Source: Bretschneidera sinensis
Taxonomy: Eukaryota; Streptophyta; Magnoliopsida; Brassicales; Akaniaceae
Assembly (NCBI GenBank): GCA_023935145.1
Contig: CM043705.1
Coordinates: forward strand, 88,570,084 to 88,634,083
Length of the DNA stretch: 64,000 nt
Direction: 5' to 3'
Every line of letters begins with the position of its first letter. The stretch's first letter is position 1. Positions 61,713-64,000 of the stretch are shown one piece after another. The translations under genes and the position numbers were made by a program. Under the pieces are notes generated by a model. That model was not told the DNA's origin. It was given only the letters and a program-made list of their open reading frames with translations, and did not search any database.

Positions 61713-61972
61713 AGTGAAAAATGCACTCATCTATCAACTCCTAGTCTACAATTGTAGCCTCATTCGCTTGCTGGCTTGTCTTTGTCTTCAGGTGCTTTGT
61801 TAGCTGTGTGCTCTTCCGTTCATAATCTTTGTTATTTTCTTCTCTTTTCTTTTTTGAGGTAGAAAATTGACGAGTAAGAGTCACAAATTTAATCAATATC
61901 ACTTTTTATGATGTATACAGAACCAGTAACATATCTGGGCAACGCGTACCAATTTTGCTCTGCTACAAACCC

Positions 61973-63844
61973 TTAACTTCTGAGCTCAATTCTGCTGAAC
62001 CCATAGCATTTATTTAACCCTTGCGTTTTCATGACCCTCCTAACCTCTTCTGCACGAAGCCAATTACCAGATTCAGCATGAATCATGCTCAATAAGGTAT
62101 AATTGGCAGGATTCTCTGGTTCTGATTTGATAAACTGACCTGCTAGCATTTCTGCAAGATCTAATCTACCATAAACTTTACAAGACGATACCAAAGAGCT
62201 CCAGATTTTTGCACTCGGTTTCATGGGCATTTTTCGTACAACAACACAAGCATCTTTGACCTCCCCTGACCTTCCAAGAAGATCTATATAGCAAGCATAA
62301 TGCTCCATATTTAATGGTATTTTATGATCTCTCAAAGCCTGATTGAATAACATTTTTCCCTCTTCTGCTAGGCCAGTGTGGTTGCAAGCAGATAAAACCG
62401 CAAGCCAAGTAATAGCATCTACTTCCATTCTTCTCTCTTGCATCTCATGAAAGAGTTTCAAAGCTTTTTCACCATAACCATGAAGGCCATAAGCATTGAT
62501 TAGTGAGCTCCATGACACAGAATCCTTATCAGGCATTTCTTTGAAAATCTGATGCGAAGCTCTGAGACAACCACACTTTGAGTTCATATTTATAAGCGCA
62601 TTCCCAATGAAAATGTCAAAGTTTAACCCAGATTTCACAATGTAGCCGTGGACTCCATCTCCATGGTTGATTGAAGATAGCATGGTGCTGACAGATATTA
62701 GTGCCAATAAAGTCACAATGTTCGGTTGAATTCCTCGCTCTCGCATTTGGCTGAAAAGCTTCATAGCTTCAGTGCAATTCCCTCTTTGAGCATAGCTTCC
62801 AATTATCAAACTCCACATGACAACATCTTTCACTTCCGATCTCTCAAAAACTAGCCTAGCAGGATGCATTTCATCCCTGCATTTGCAGTACATGTTTATG
62901 AGAGCAGCTGACAAATGATGATCCGAATCAAATCCGTGACGAAAAGCATAACCATGAATCTCTTTCCCTTGCCTAACACAGCCCAATTCTTCACAAGCTG
63001 ATAGAACAGTAACTAATGTTACTCGGTTAGGGTTAACCCCTTCACTCTGCATTGCCCGAAAGCAATCAATCCCCATACCACAGTTATGATCAGCGATGCA
63101 CCCTGAAATCATGGTCGTCCAGGTTACCTCATTTTTTACCTCCATTAGACCAAAAACATGTAAAGCCATTGATGAGTCACCACACTTCAAGTACATGTCA
63201 AGCAGAGCTGTTGACATGAAAAACGACTCCTCAATCCTTCCATCAACAATGACCAGAGCATGTATTGCTCTTCCTAGCCTGCTATACTCCATACGTGTAC
63301 AAAGCGATAAAATCCCAGCAATCAACTCTGGTTTGGGTACAAAACCACAGAGACACATTTCCTTAAGCATTTCCATTGCCTTTAAGAGATATCCATTCTG
63401 AGTATAGCAATTTATCATTGCACTATAGGTAATGGTGTCTCTTTGAAGCATTGCCTCAAACAGTTTACGTGCTGAGTCAGTGCTTGAGAATTTAGCATAC
63501 ATTGAGATGAGAGAATTGGATATAACAAGGTCTGAATCGGAGCCTGACTTGTGGGCAGTGCAATGAAGTTGGAGGCCAAAGTGGTGGGACTGTGCAAAAG
63601 AGCACGCTTTGATGACTGAAGGAAGAATGGAGGTGCTAGCATAGAAACCTGAAGGGTGGAGCTCTTCTTTGTAGAATGTAAGAGTTTGGTCATATAGTTG
63701 TTTGGAGACCAAGTCTTTGACTTTGTTGTTAAGGGTCGAAACTGAATCTGTCGGGTCTAATCTTGATGAGAACCGTCGGATCATATATTGCAATAATTGC
63801 ATTATGGGTGATCCAGCAACTGGCCATGTTAATCTCATAGTCAT
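61973..63844 (-). CDS. PLS-class PPR protein, E subgroup, probably mitochondrial
   Basis: A single exon of 623 residues. PLS-type pentatricopeptide repeats fill residues from about 40 to 540 (for example VISNSLISMYAKFSSTDSARKLF, TALLDMYLKCGDSSMALHVF, ALINMYCKC, VMWSLIIGSYAQRGNCTEAM and SWSSLINAYGLHGYGEKALKLF). They are followed by an E domain (MPMKPSAKIWSSLVSSCKVYG to LNKCYGFSRIEL) and no DYW domain. Such proteins bind organelle RNA by a two-residue-per-repeat code and usually direct C-to-U editing with a partner deaminase; the target cannot be read here. The N-terminus (MIRRFSSRLDP, few acidic residues) fits a mitochondrial presequence. The start at 63844 is the first ATG in the open frame; ATG at 63838 is possible. 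I recall Arabidopsis At4g31070 as a similar protein. Confidence 0.93.
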   Translation of the reverse strand: MTMRLTWPVAGSPIMQLLQYMIRRFSSRLDPTDSVSTLNNKVKDLVSKQLYDQTLTFYKEELHPSGFYASTSILPSVIKACSFAQSHHFGLQLHCTAHKSGSDSDLVISNSLISMYAKFSSTDSARKLFEAMLQRDTITYSAMINCYTQNGYLLKAMEMLKEMCLCGFVPKPELIAGILSLCTRMEYSRLGRAIHALVIVDGRIEESFFMSTALLDMYLKCGDSSMALHVFGLMEVKNEVTWTTMISGCIADHNCGMGIDCFRAMQSEGVNPNRVTLVTVLSACEELGCVRQGKEIHGYAFRHGFDSDHHLSAALINMYCKCRDEMHPARLVFERSEVKDVVMWSLIIGSYAQRGNCTEAMKLFSQMRERGIQPNIVTLLALISVSTMLSSINHGDGVHGYIVKSGLNFDIFIGNALINMNSKCGCLRASHQIFKEMPDKDSVSWSSLINAYGLHGYGEKALKLFHEMQERRMEVDAITWLAVLSACNHTGLAEEGKMLFNQALRDHKIPLNMEHYACYIDLLGRSGEVKDACVVVRKMPMKPSAKIWSSLVSSCKVYGRLDLAEMLAGQFIKSEPENPANYTLLSMIHAESGNWLRAEEVRRVMKTQGLNKCYGFSRIELRS

Positions 63845-64000
63845 GGGTAAACATGTATCAGGGGTTTGATAATTGTCATTAAGTATAAGACTAGGAGAAC
63901 AGAAATTACCCAGTGCTTTTTGCTTCGGCTAATAATCAATGAGCTAGTTTGGGGTGGGTAGAATAAAACAATGAGCCAATCGATAATAGTCGGTGGCAAA
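63845..64000. other. Upstream of the PPR gene
   Basis: The last 156 bases are the PPR leader or promoter side. No motif is assigned. Confidence 0.4.

Noticed and set aside
1..64000. CRISPR arrays, bacterial operons, rRNA or tRNA genes
   Set aside because: None seen; the genes are intron-containing plant nuclear genes, and the only box A/B pair noted belongs to a SINE-like unit.

Overview
The window is nuclear DNA of a flowering plant, most likely a eudicot. It is AT-rich (intergenic DNA more so), and its genes have long AT-rich introns with GT-AG or occasional GC-AG borders. The families are plant-specific: a plant class V chitinase, an SBP-box factor with a miR156 site, a DLDG1/CemA-like plastid envelope protein, a PPR protein and a YTH (ECT) reader. 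No bacterial operons, CRISPR arrays, rRNA or tRNA genes were seen. I cannot name the species.

Layout: 1-6.5 kb is gene-poor, with a dead LRR receptor-like protein and an RNase H fragment of a LINE. Then come an ABHD17-type alpha/beta hydrolase (minus, 6.6-9.8 kb, 5 exons), a calcineurin-like phosphoesterase (minus, 13.3-19.5 kb, 9 exons, introns full of retroelements), and a class V chitinase (plus, 20.4-21.9 kb) with a tandem broken copy (22.6-23.9 kb). These are followed by a YTH-domain protein (minus, 26.2-35.3 kb, 8 exons), a miR156-type SPL factor (minus, 38.5-41.7 kb, 4 coding exons), a DLDG1-like protein (minus, 46.9-54.2 kb, 7 exons), mitochondrial-type uS17 (plus, 56.1-56.7 kb, with a probable 2.5-kb 3'UTR intron), a decayed AP2/ERF gene (59.8-60.35 kb) and an intronless E-class PPR gene (minus, 62.0-63.8 kb). 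I joined exons by hand from splice sites, reading-phase agreement and family similarity; all joins are in frame.

The genes are independent housekeeping, regulatory or defence genes rather than one pathway. From memory, several resemble neighbours on Arabidopsis chromosome 4 (the At4g30993 to At4g31070 region), so the window is probably a conserved block into which chitinase, YTH and SPL genes are interspersed.

The most unusual content is in the mobile DNA. Two solo LTRs of one family lie in opposite orientation around exons 3-4 of the phosphoesterase. A miniature LTR retrotransposon with PBS and polypurine tract sits in the YTH intron that splits the YTH domain. There is a family of small hairpin MITE-like elements. 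Finally, there is a repeated pattern of very short A-tailed inserts (about 13-47 bp) flanked by 10-21 bp direct repeats, which look like LINE or SINE insertions that kept only the 3' tail. I saw no candidate for a wholly new multi-gene system.
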